Source of the DNA: Verrucomicrobiota bacterium
Lineage (GTDB): Bacteria; Verrucomicrobiota; Kiritimatiellia; CAIVKH01
DNA length: 64,000 nucleotides
Direction: 5' to 3'
NCBI GenBank assembly: GCA_024233345.1
Contig: JACKPT010000008.1
Location: 1-64,000, forward strand
Shown here in pieces: positions 44,860-54,407 of the stretch. Numbering within the stretch: position 1 is the first letter of the stretch; every line of letters begins with the position of its first letter. Under the pieces are notes generated by a model that worked only from the letters and a program-made list of their open reading frames with translations, had not been told where the DNA came from and made no database searches. The translations under genes were made by a program, and so were the position numbers.

Positions 44860-46232
44860 GCATCCGGCCCCAGCACGGCATCCACCTTGTCCCAGGTTTC
44901 ACGCAACCAGACCTCCGCCTGCTCCTGGGTGGGTGCCTCCACGGTGCAGCGAAGCACCGGCTCCGTGTTGGATCGCCGGACATGAATCCAACCTTCACCC
45001 AAATCGATGTAAACGCCATCGAGCAAACTGACGGTACCGGACACCACCCGATGCCGGAGACCGCGCAGCGCCCGGGTTGCGCGGTAGGCGGAAAGAGGCC
45101 GCTTGTCCCTGACCACCGCATACCGGGGAATTTCCGCGCGCAGGGCACTGACGGTTTTACCGGAATCGGCCAGCAACTCCAGCAACAGCGCCATGCCGGA
45201 AAAGCTGTCCCGACAGGGATGAATACTGCGAATCATCACCCCTCCGTTGTGTTCGCCTCCAATCACACACCCCTTTTCAATCATCGCCTCCGCGACGTTA
45301 ATCTCGCCGATTCGGGTGCGGTAAACCTTGACACCAAACCGCGCCGCCACCGCATCCACCGCCTTGCTGGTTGAGAGGTTGACCGCGATCGGCCCACGCT
45401 CATGGCGGTTCAAAACCTGGCCGGCAGCCAGCGCGGGGGTGAGGTCCTCCCCGATCGGCTGCCCCTGTTCATCGACGATGGCCAGCCGGTCACCGTCAGG
45501 ATCCTGAGCGAATCCGATATCGCAGCCATTCTCCACCACACAGCGCGACAGGGCAGACAGGTTCTTCGGCAGCGGTTCCGGGTCGCGTTCGAACAGACCC
45601 GAGGGCGTGTCAAAAACCGGAAACACCTCGCACCCCAGCAATGCCTGGAGAAAGAAGGGGGAGTACAGAGCCCCCACACCATTGCAACAATCCACCGCGA
45701 CCCGGAATTTCCGGGTCCGGATGGCCGGGGCATCCACATACTTGAGGATCGCCTTGAAATGTTCCTCGGTGGGGTATTTCTCCACCTCAACCATCCGCAG
45801 TTCACCCTCCTCAACCAGGGGAAATTGCTGCTGGTGATAAATGTCGAACAACTCCTGAGCCCGGGACTCGGAGAGAAACAGGCCATTCCCGCCGATAAAC
45901 TTCAGGGCGTTCCAGGGCGCAGGATTGTGACTGGCGGTGATCATGATCCCACCGCGCACACTGGTTTGCCGAGCGAGATACAACAGGGTCGGGGTGGGCA
46001 CCACCCCGGCGAGAATGGGTTTGCAACCGACACTTTCCAGTCCCGCGATGACCGCATTCTCGATCATCGGCCCTGACGGCCGGGTATCGCGCCCCACCAG
46101 CACCGCACCCCGGCCCACAAAGGCTCCGAATGCCTGGGCAAACCCACAGGCAAGTTGCGGGGTGAACGATCCGCCAATCATGCCGCGAACCCCGGACACC
46201 CCCACCTTTAAAGATCGATTTCGTCCGGACAT
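44856..46232 (-). CDS. Phosphohexomutase (phosphoglucosamine/phosphomannomutase family)
   Basis: 458 residues from ATG 46232 (CGGAG 9 nt upstream). All four sites are intact: catalytic Ser101 in TASHNP, metal loop DPDGDR (Asp244, 246, 248), sugar loop GGEHNGG and phosphate loop RRSNTEP. It starts VGVSGVRGMIG, as in GlmM/ManB enzymes. It moves a phosphate between C1 and C6 of a hexose, feeding envelope sugar-nucleotide synthesis; glucosamine versus mannose cannot be told. Confidence 0.92.
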   Translation of the reverse strand: MSGRNRSLKVGVSGVRGMIGGSFTPQLACGFAQAFGAFVGRGAVLVGRDTRPSGPMIENAVIAGLESVGCKPILAGVVPTPTLLYLARQTSVRGGIMITASHNPAPWNALKFIGGNGLFLSESRAQELFDIYHQQQFPLVEEGELRMVEVEKYPTEEHFKAILKYVDAPAIRTRKFRVAVDCCNGVGALYSPFFLQALLGCEVFPVFDTPSGLFERDPEPLPKNLSALSRCVVENGCDIGFAQDPDGDRLAIVDEQGQPIGEDLTPALAAGQVLNRHERGPIAVNLSTSKAVDAVAARFGVKVYRTRIGEINVAEAMIEKGCVIGGEHNGGVMIRSIHPCRDSFSGMALLLELLADSGKTVSALRAEIPRYAVVRDKRPLSAYRATRALRGLRHRVVSGTVSLLDGVYIDLGEGWIHVRRSNTEPVLRCTVEAPTQEQAEVWLRETWDKVDAVLGPDA

Positions 46233-46233
46233 G

Positions 46234-47589
46234 TCAGAGCAACTCCGTAATCCGGCGGACCATTTGTTCCGCGCGCTGCTGAGCCTTCTCCTTTTCCTGG
46301 TCTTCGGAAATGACCCGGATGACCTGCTCGGTGTGCGATGCGCGAACATGCAACCAGCCGGTTTCCCAGTCGACACGAATCCCGTCGAGGGTGCTGACCT
46401 CCCCGCCTTCGCGCCATTCATCCGATTCCCGGGTCAACTGATCGAGCACCGGATAAGCCCGCCGGGCCTCACAGGGAATCCGGCGTTTGACGATATGGAA
46501 ACGCGGCAACCTGCGGAGCAGTTCGCCAAGTGAAACCGCGCTCTTGGCCATGGCCTCCAAGACCAGGGCCATCATCAGGAATCCATCAAATGCCTTGGTA
46601 AAGGAGGGAAGGACCATACTGCCGCTACCCTCGCCGCCTATGACCGCCAATTCATTTTTTACCCCGGCGACCACATAGGCTTGCCCGACTGCGGATTTGC
46701 TGACATCACAACCATGATGGGCCGCCACCTCATCGAGCGTGCGGGTGGTACAGATATTGGTGACCACGATCCCCGGGGTGCGGGCCAGCACGTGATTGGC
46801 GATGAGCGGAAGCGTCAGTTCCTCGCTGATGGGTTCCCCTTCATCCGTCACCAGGGACATGCGGCTCATGTCACTGTTCAGGACAAACCCCGCGTCACCC
46901 TTTACATGGCGGATAAACGAGGCGAGATGCTGGGCGCTGCGGGGGCGGGGCTCCGCTTCCCGGGGCAGGTAGCCGGAGGGCTGGGCATTGATCGCCACCA
47001 GCCGAAACCCCAGCACCGAGGCAAACTCTTCGAGAAAGGCACACCCGGCACCGGCCAGAGGGTCGATCAACACAGTCAGGTTTGCCGCACGAATGGCCGC
47101 CGTATCCACGGTCTCCCCGAGGGCTTTCATGTAGGGGGCGATATAGTCGGCGGTTTCACGGGCGGACCCGAGCATGGGGGTTTCCCGGCGCAGAAAATCA
47201 CCGGCATGAAACACATCCAACACCGACTCGCCGCCCTCCGGCTCCAGCAATGCACCATCCGAACCGACCAGGGTGATCGCATTCCAACCCATTCCATGGT
47301 GGCCGCCGGAAATGGCAATCGCACCGGCAGCCTCGTACAGGCCCACCGCAAACTGGGCTACCGGCGTGGGGCAAACGCCGAGGTCCAGCACCTCGCACCC
47401 GCAACCAGCCAGGCTGGCCAATGTCGCGGCATGAAGCATCGGAGAGGAATCACGCGTATCCCGGGCCACCAGCACCCGGCCCCCATTCAGGTAACTCCCG
47501 AAGGCCGCCGCATAGTCCATCACCACCCGCGGCGTCATCGATACCCCGACAAAACCGCGCATCCCATAACTGGCCAGACGCAAGGTCAT
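46234..47589 (-). CDS. Degenerate phosphohexomutase paralogue
   Basis: 451 residues, co-linear with its neighbour (YGMRGFVGVSMTP, VLVARDTRDSSP, VCPTPVAQFAV). But the catalytic TASHNP is SGGHHG (Gly96 in place of Ser), the metal loop is NSDMSR (two of three Asp lost: Asn238, Ser242), GGEHNGG is GGEGSGS, and the phosphate loop is RASHTEQ. It is unlikely to be a mutase. The reading frame is intact and tightly overlapped with tatC (4 nt) and the active copy (1-nt gap), so it looks maintained. Possible regulatory or partner subunit. Confidence 0.85.
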   Translation of the reverse strand: MTLRLASYGMRGFVGVSMTPRVVMDYAAAFGSYLNGGRVLVARDTRDSSPMLHAATLASLAGCGCEVLDLGVCPTPVAQFAVGLYEAAGAIAISGGHHGMGWNAITLVGSDGALLEPEGGESVLDVFHAGDFLRRETPMLGSARETADYIAPYMKALGETVDTAAIRAANLTVLIDPLAGAGCAFLEEFASVLGFRLVAINAQPSGYLPREAEPRPRSAQHLASFIRHVKGDAGFVLNSDMSRMSLVTDEGEPISEELTLPLIANHVLARTPGIVVTNICTTRTLDEVAAHHGCDVSKSAVGQAYVVAGVKNELAVIGGEGSGSMVLPSFTKAFDGFLMMALVLEAMAKSAVSLGELLRRLPRFHIVKRRIPCEARRAYPVLDQLTRESDEWREGGEVSTLDGIRVDWETGWLHVRASHTEQVIRVISEDQEKEKAQQRAEQMVRRITELL

Positions 47590-48359
47590 TCGGTTGCTCC
47601 CCGCTCGTTCTTGTCCTGGTTCCAGGTGGACATAATCCAGATACAGACTTCAAAAAGCAAAATCAGGGGGATCGACATGATGACCTGCGAGACCACATCC
47701 GGCGGGGTCAGCACACAGGCCAGAATCAGTGCAGCCACCACGGCATGGCGGCGGTGGTCCCGCATCCACCGGGCATCGATGACCCCGATCTTGCCCAGAA
47801 ACAGAAGGACCAAAGGCAACTCAAACGCCAGCCCGAAGGCAATCAACAACCGGGTGGAAAACGCAACATAGCTGTCGACCGTCCAGATGGGAATCACCCC
47901 GAGCCAGTCATTCATCACATACATCGCGGACAGCGCAAACGGGAGGGTATAAAAATACCCGAGGGATAAACCGAACGCAAACAGCACCGCACCCGCAGCG
48001 GCGCCGCGATAGAGCAGCACCTTTTCGTGGGGTTTGAGAGCGGGCAGGAAAAACATCGCGGCAATCACCACCAGCGCAGGCGAGGCCAGCAACAGGCCGG
48101 TCCAGAAGGAAATCCGCATCGCCGCAACAAACGCCCCCGATACCTGGATCGACTGGAGAAACGCCTCCGGCGTATCGGTCACGGCATAGAGCGGGCGGCG
48201 AAGCACCTTCAACCAGAACGGGGTCAGGGGAAATGCAATCGCCATGCCCGCCGCGATCGCGACCACGCTGCGCAACAGCATCGTCCGCAGATCTTCAAGA
48301 TGATCCAGAAACGGCTTGGTCGCCTCGGCTTCCGAGGGAGGATTAAGAAAGCGTTTCAT
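47586..48359 (-). CDS. tatC: Twin-arginine translocase TatC
   Basis: 257 residues, six helices. Signature: FLDHLEDLRTMLLRSVVAI and FELPLVLLFLGKIGVI, plus LTPPDVVSQVIMSIPLILLFE. Exports folded proteins with twin-Arg signals. Overlaps tatA by 17 nt and the phosphohexomutase paralogue by 4 nt. Confidence 0.95.
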   Translation of the reverse strand: MKRFLNPPSEAEATKPFLDHLEDLRTMLLRSVVAIAAGMAIAFPLTPFWLKVLRRPLYAVTDTPEAFLQSIQVSGAFVAAMRISFWTGLLLASPALVVIAAMFFLPALKPHEKVLLYRGAAAGAVLFAFGLSLGYFYTLPFALSAMYVMNDWLGVIPIWTVDSYVAFSTRLLIAFGLAFELPLVLLFLGKIGVIDARWMRDHRRHAVVAALILACVLTPPDVVSQVIMSIPLILLFEVCIWIMSTWNQDKNERGATE

Positions 48360-48681
48360 CCCGGTTCACTGCCTGGGCCGGGGCCTTGGGTTCGACCGGA
48401 GATGTCTCCGGTTCCTGTTCCGCCTGCGGCTTTTCGGGGTCCGTCGATGCCAGGGCCCTGGGTTGCAGGACGGGCTTGGGTTCATCCTTCAGATCCGCAC
48501 GCATGATTTCATCGGTCACTTCCCGGCTGGCCCGGCGAAACTCTTCCATGGCCCGGCCCATGGAGCGGGCCATGTGCGGAAGCTTCTTGGACCCGAATAA
48601 CAGCAGCATGACCACCAGGATAATCAAAATTTCACCGCCCCCGGTGGAGCCGCCAATGAATGCCAGTATCGGTGCTTGCAT
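48343..48681 (-). CDS. tatA: TatA/TatB-like translocase subunit
   Basis: 112 residues: short helix (ILIILVVMLLLFGSKKLP) and an amphipathic helix (HMARSMGRAMEEFRRASREV), then a Pro/Glu-rich tail. The FG hinge is kept. TatA versus TatB cannot be separated; only one copy is present here. Confidence 0.9.
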   Translation of the reverse strand: MQAPILAFIGGSTGGGEILIILVVMLLLFGSKKLPHMARSMGRAMEEFRRASREVTDEIMRADLKDEPKPVLQPRALASTDPEKPQAEQEPETSPVEPKAPAQAVNRDETLS

Positions 48682-48946
48682 GGGGCTACGATACCAGATT
48701 CCCGCCCCGGGTAAAGCGTGGTCAGGGGTTTGATGAGGGACACCTTAATCTTTGGCAACACTTCGGCGTCGCATAGCTCCGCCCTCCACAACCATTTGGA
48801 GGGGCGAGCTATGCGAGCCCGTGATAGGATTGATTCAGCTTCACCCATGTGGTGAAGGTAAAACGAGGTCGCCAAGGATCAGGGGGGGACATCATCTGCG
48901 GGGAAACCCCTTGAATCCAGGCCGGACACCTCCGTAGGATGCCCCC
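48682..48946. other. Divergent intergenic region with an inverted repeat
   Basis: Separates tatA from the dGTPase gene. It contains the inverted repeat at 48771-48814; otherwise I see no ORF or RNA. Promoters for both flanking genes presumably lie here. Confidence 0.5.
48771..48814. repeat. 44-bp inverted repeat (REP-like)
   Basis: 18-nt arms (GCATAGCTCCGCCCTCCA and TGGAGGGGCGAGCTATGC) pair with only two mismatches around an 8-nt loop, and pairing extends outward through TCGC/GCGA. No T run, so a terminator is unlikely. It looks like a dispersed palindromic element. Confidence 0.75.
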
Positions 48947-50101
48947 ATGCTACGCACCCGAGAACAAGCCGAAGCCATCGAGGACAAACTGTTGGCGCCC
49001 TATGCGCATCGAAGCTCCACCTCGCGAGGCCGGGCCTACCCCGAATCACCACACCCCCACCGCCCCGATTATCAACGCGACCGGGACCGAGTCATTCACA
49101 GCCAGTGCTTCCGGCGGCTGGAGTACAAAACCCAGGTGTTCGTCAACGGTACTGCCGATCACTATCGCACCCGCCTGACCCACACCATCGAGGTGGCCGC
49201 AGTCAGCCGGACCCTGGCCCGTGCCCTCAATGTCAATGAGGACCTCGCGGAAACCATCGCCCTCGCCCACGACATCGGACACAGCCCCTTCGGTCATGTC
49301 GGCGAGCGCGCCCTCAATGACCTGATGAAAGATCATGGCGGATTTGATCACAACATACAGAGCCTGCGGTGGACCGAACTGCTGGAGCACCGCTACCCCG
49401 GCCACCCGGGCTTGAACCTCAGCTGGGAAGTGCGCGCGGGTCTGCGCAAGCATCTGTCTCGTACGCCTGGAGAAACCCTCGATGGCCAGGCCATCGGCCC
49501 CTTTCAGTCGATAGAAGCCCAGATCGCAGATGTCGGGGATGATCTCACCTACTATGCCCACGATGTAGATGACGGCCTCGATGCAGGCCTGATCACCCCG
49601 GAACAGCTGCTGGAGATTCCCATCTGGCGCAAGGCCCTGGAACGGGCCCGGCGGGAATTCACGGCCATGACCCAGGACCAGGAAGTGGCGATGGCTATTC
49701 GCGGACTACTGGATCTCCAGGTAGAGAATGTCCTCGAACGCAGTGCCGAGAAACTCGCCGAACATCAGCCGCAGACCCCGGCCGAGGTCATGGCATGCCG
49801 GGAAAGGCTGGTGGGCTTTACCCCGGCCCTCGCCGAGGAACTCAAGCCGCTCCGGGCCTTCCTGTTTGAGCATGTCTACTGGCACCCCTCGGTGCAGAGT
49901 GAGAACGAGCAGGCGGTGGAAATGATGCGAAAACTGTTTGCCTTCTACACCGAACACCCGGAGTGTATGGGACGGCAGGCACAGGAGAGGATCGCCGCCG
50001 AGGGGGTTTGGCGCACGGTTTGCGATTATGTATCAGGCATGACAGATCGGTACGCCCTCGCTGAGCACCACCGCTTTGTCGGAAGCCAGGCCAAGTTTTA
50101 A
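48947..50101 (+). CDS. dgt: dGTPase-like HD-domain triphosphohydrolase
   Basis: 384 residues. HD-superfamily metal site: RLTHTIEVAAVSR, ALAHDIGHSPFGHVGERAL, and later DVGDDLTYYAHDVDDGL. Cleaves dGTP to deoxyguanosine and triphosphate, trimming the dNTP pool. It is of the short 'dGTPase-like' class. trpD follows 21 nt later. Confidence 0.9.
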   Translation: MLRTREQAEAIEDKLLAPYAHRSSTSRGRAYPESPHPHRPDYQRDRDRVIHSQCFRRLEYKTQVFVNGTADHYRTRLTHTIEVAAVSRTLARALNVNEDLAETIALAHDIGHSPFGHVGERALNDLMKDHGGFDHNIQSLRWTELLEHRYPGHPGLNLSWEVRAGLRKHLSRTPGETLDGQAIGPFQSIEAQIADVGDDLTYYAHDVDDGLDAGLITPEQLLEIPIWRKALERARREFTAMTQDQEVAMAIRGLLDLQVENVLERSAEKLAEHQPQTPAEVMACRERLVGFTPALAEELKPLRAFLFEHVYWHPSVQSENEQAVEMMRKLFAFYTEHPECMGRQAQERIAAEGVWRTVCDYVSGMTDRYALAEHHRFVGSQAKF

Positions 50102-50122
50102 CCAGATCAACAGGAGACAGGG

Positions 50123-51133
50123 ATGATACGGGAAACCATTGCCGCCTTATCGGAAGGAACCGAACTGACCTTTGAAGAGGCCCTCGAAAGCATGCGGCAA
50201 ATCATGCGGGGGGACGCCACCCCGGCCCAGATTGCCGGATACCTCATGGGACTGCGCATCCGTGGAGAATCGCCAATGGTCATCGCGGCCAGCGCCCAGG
50301 CCATGCGCGAAAACTTCACGGCGGTACCACCACCCGAAGGCATTGTCGTCGATACCTGCGGAACCGGAGGCGACGGCACCCACACCTTCAACATCTCGAC
50401 CGCATCGGCCTTTGTGGTGGCGGGAGCCGGGGTGACGGTCGCCAAGCATGGCAACCGAAGTGTCTCCAGTAAATCCGGCAGCGCGGATGTGCTCGAAGCA
50501 CTCGGGGTCAACATCAGTGTACCGCCGGAAACCATGGCCACCTGCCTCCGCGAGGTCGGCATTGCCTTTCTGTTTGCTCCCAGCCTGCATCCGGCCATGA
50601 AACACGCGATCGGACCGAGAAAGGAACTGGGCATCCGTACCCTCTTCAATATTCTTGGCCCCCTTTCCAATCCGGCCGGCGCCAAACACGGCGTGATCGG
50701 GGTCTACGCCGATGCCCTGGTGGAAACCGTTGCCGAAGCCTCGGCCAAACTGGGCGCGGAACACCTGTTTGTTGTCCATGGGAAAGATGGACTGGATGAA
50801 TTGACCACCACTGCGGAAACCCGGGTTGCTGAAGTCAAAAACGGAAAAGTGACGGTCACCACCCTCTCCCCCGAAGACGTCGGCCTGCACCGGGCCGCCC
50901 CCGGCCAACTGAAAGGCGGTGACGCCTCCGTGAATGCCGATATCATCCGCGCCCTGTTGAACGGGCAACCCGGCCCGGCCCGCGACATCGTGGCCCTCAA
51001 CGCCGCCGCCGCCATTGTTGCCGGCCAGAAAACCGCAACCCTTCGGGAAGGCCTCGATCTCGCCTTCCAGTCGATCGACTCCGGAGCCGCCCGCGAAAAG
51101 CTCGCCTCCCTCATTGCACGAACCCAATCGTAG
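50123..51133 (+). CDS. trpD: Anthranilate phosphoribosyltransferase
   Basis: 336 residues; AGGAGA precedes the ATG. Landmarks: DTCGTGGDGTHTFNIST (PRPP site), KHGNRSVSSKSGSADVLEALG, FLFAPSLHPAMKH, TLFNILGPLSNPA. Second step of tryptophan synthesis. No other trp genes are in the window. Confidence 0.95.
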   Translation: MIRETIAALSEGTELTFEEALESMRQIMRGDATPAQIAGYLMGLRIRGESPMVIAASAQAMRENFTAVPPPEGIVVDTCGTGGDGTHTFNISTASAFVVAGAGVTVAKHGNRSVSSKSGSADVLEALGVNISVPPETMATCLREVGIAFLFAPSLHPAMKHAIGPRKELGIRTLFNILGPLSNPAGAKHGVIGVYADALVETVAEASAKLGAEHLFVVHGKDGLDELTTTAETRVAEVKNGKVTVTTLSPEDVGLHRAAPGQLKGGDASVNADIIRALLNGQPGPARDIVALNAAAAIVAGQKTATLREGLDLAFQSIDSGAAREKLASLIARTQS

Positions 51134-51199
51134 ACCCATAGACTCGGCCGAGGCGTATTCTTCCCAATGCTCTTCACCCGTTGATTCGTGCCCTCTCTT

Positions 51200-51227
51200 T
51201 TTGTGAATTTTGGGCCTTCTGTGGCCA
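51200..51227 (+). repeat. Box upstream of the GxxExxY gene
   Basis: TTTGTGAATTTTGGGCCTTCTGTGGCCA-type 28-nt element, recurring at 51749, 51927, 52106 and 52285 in the downstream array with one or a few changes. Here it lies 40 nt before the gene's start, linking the gene's 5' side to the array. Confidence 0.85.
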
Positions 51228-51266
51228 ATACAATTCTTTTCCACCCCCAAGAAACGGAGATGAAGT

Positions 51267-51644
51267 ATGAGAAACGAGCAAAAGGTTCTGAGCCTGTGTG
51301 ATCAGATTCGCGAGACCGCATTCTCCCTGCACACGTGGCTTCGCCACGGTCATTTAGAAAAAGTCTATGAACAGGGACTTGCGCACCGCCTCCGAAAAGT
51401 GGGTCTCAAGGTGGAACAGCAGAAGGCACTACAGGTGAGAGATGAAGATGGAACCATTCTGGGTGACTATTTTGCCGACTTGTTTATTGAGGACATTCTA
51501 ATCGTCGAGTTAAAGGCCTGCAAAGCCATTGCAAACGAGCATGTTGCCCAAGTGCTTGGTTACTGCCGTGCAGCCAATCAACGCGATGCCTTGATCATCA
51601 ATTTCGGAGCATCACGTCTACAGATCAAGAAGCTGCTCTTATGA
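51267..51644 (+). CDS. GxxExxY family protein (PD-(D/E)XK-like)
   Basis: 125 residues. Signature GHLEKVYE (the GxxExxY motif), LAHRLRKVGLKVEQQKA, then GDYFADLFIEDILIVELKA, whose Asp and ELK form a PD-(D/E)XK nuclease core, and HVAQVLGYCRA. Full length for the family; the cellular function of these proteins is unknown. It has lower GC than its neighbours. Its last 13 codons and stop are repeated three more times downstream, and its 5' side carries the same box found in each repeat. Confidence 0.88.
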   Translation: MRNEQKVLSLCDQIRETAFSLHTWLRHGHLEKVYEQGLAHRLRKVGLKVEQQKALQVRDEDGTILGDYFADLFIEDILIVELKACKAIANEHVAQVLGYCRAANQRDALIINFGASRLQIKKLLL

Positions 51645-52320
51645 TTTCCGTCACATGACTCGAGAACAAATGAGCTGCCACAAAACGCACAAAAGTCACA
51701 ACGATGCACCCGGTTACACGAAGAATCATCACGGACAGAGGATTTTCTTTTGTGAATTTTGGGCTTTCTGTGGCCATCCCTTTCGGTGCATCACGTCTAC
51801 AGATCAAGAAGCTGCTCTTATGATTCCATCACATGATTCGAGAACAAGTGAGCAGCCACAAAACGCACAAAAGTCACAAGGTTGCACCCGGTTACACGAA
51901 GAATCATCACGGATAGAGGATATTCTTTTGTGAAATTTGGGCTTTCTGTGGCCATCTCTTTCAGTGCATCACGTCTACAGATCAAGAAGCTGCTCTTATG
52001 ATTTCCGTCTCATGCCGCGAGAACAAATGAGCAGCCACAAAACGCACAAAAGTCACAACGATGCACCCGGTCACCCGAAGAATCATCACGGATAGAGGAT
52101 TCTCCTTTGTGAATTTTGGGCTTTCTGTGGCCATCCCTTTCGCTGCATCACGTCTACAGATCAAGAAGCTGCTCTTATGATTTCCATCACATGATTCGAG
52201 AACAAATGAGCAGCCACAAAACGCACAAAAGTCACAACGATGCACCCGGTTACACGAGGCATCCTCACGGATAGAAGTTTTTCTTTTGTGAATTTTGGGC
52301 TTTCTGTGGCCATCCCTTCG
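51603..52320 (+). repeat. Four ~179-bp tandem repeats built on the gene's 3' end
   Basis: Units start at about 51603, 51782, 51960 and 52139 (period 178-179). Each begins with the end of the GxxExxY coding sequence; 36 nt encoding ASRLQIKKLLL plus stop are identical in all four. Then follow an inverted box (GCCACAAAACGCACAAAAGT in units 1-4), a ~45-nt spacer with ACCCGGT(T/C)AC, and the plus-strand box ending GTGGCCA. Each unit thus holds an inverted box pair. The last unit ends at the groEL terminator. Confidence 0.93.
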
Positions 52321-52323
52321 CAC

Positions 52324-52349
52324 AAAAAAGGCGGGACCGAAGTCCCGCC
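52324..52349 (-). terminator. groEL terminator
   Basis: On the minus strand: GGCGGGAC, TTCG tetraloop, GTCCCGCC, then TTTTTT. It starts 30 nt after the groEL stop. Textbook Rho-independent form. Confidence 0.95.
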
Positions 52350-52378
52350 TTTGCGTTTGAATCCTGGATGGATCCGGC

Positions 52379-54013
<1,635 letters not shown>

Positions 54014-54041
54014 GATTTATTCCTCCGTTAAAACGTGATGC

Positions 54042-54329
54042 TTAGCCAATCTTCGCAAGGATGTCATCCTGGCGGAGAATCTGGTATTCCTTGTCGTCGA
54101 TCTTGACTTCCGTGCCGCCATATTTCGGCATCAGAATTTTGTCACCGGCCTTGACGTGGAAAACGGTATCGTTGCCCTTGTCATCTTTTTTGCCGGTTCC
54201 AATGGCGATCACCTTGCCCTCCATGGGCTTTTCCTTGGCGCTGTCAGGAATGATGATGCCGCCCTTGCTTACTTCTTTTTCCTTAATCGGCTCGACCAGT
54301 ACGCGGTCGCCCAATGGTTGGATCTTCAT
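54042..54329 (-). CDS. groES: Co-chaperonin GroES
   Basis: 95 residues: KIQPLGDRVLVEPIKE, GGIIIPDSAKEKP, and YGGTEVKIDDKEYQILRQDDILA. AAAGGAG precedes the start. It follows dnaK by 78 nt. Confidence 0.97.
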   Translation of the reverse strand: MKIQPLGDRVLVEPIKEKEVSKGGIIIPDSAKEKPMEGKVIAIGTGKKDDKGNDTVFHVKAGDKILMPKYGGTEVKIDDKEYQILRQDDILAKIG

Positions 54330-54407
54330 GTGTATCTCCTTTCGGGGTTTTCTTACGTGTATTCGGGAACAGCGGGCACTCGCCGCGATGTTCCGGGAAT
54401 CAGGTGG

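Noticed and set aside
51603..52320. CRISPR array
   Set aside because: Units are ~179 bp and nearly identical throughout, with no short repeat/variable spacer pattern and no cas genes.
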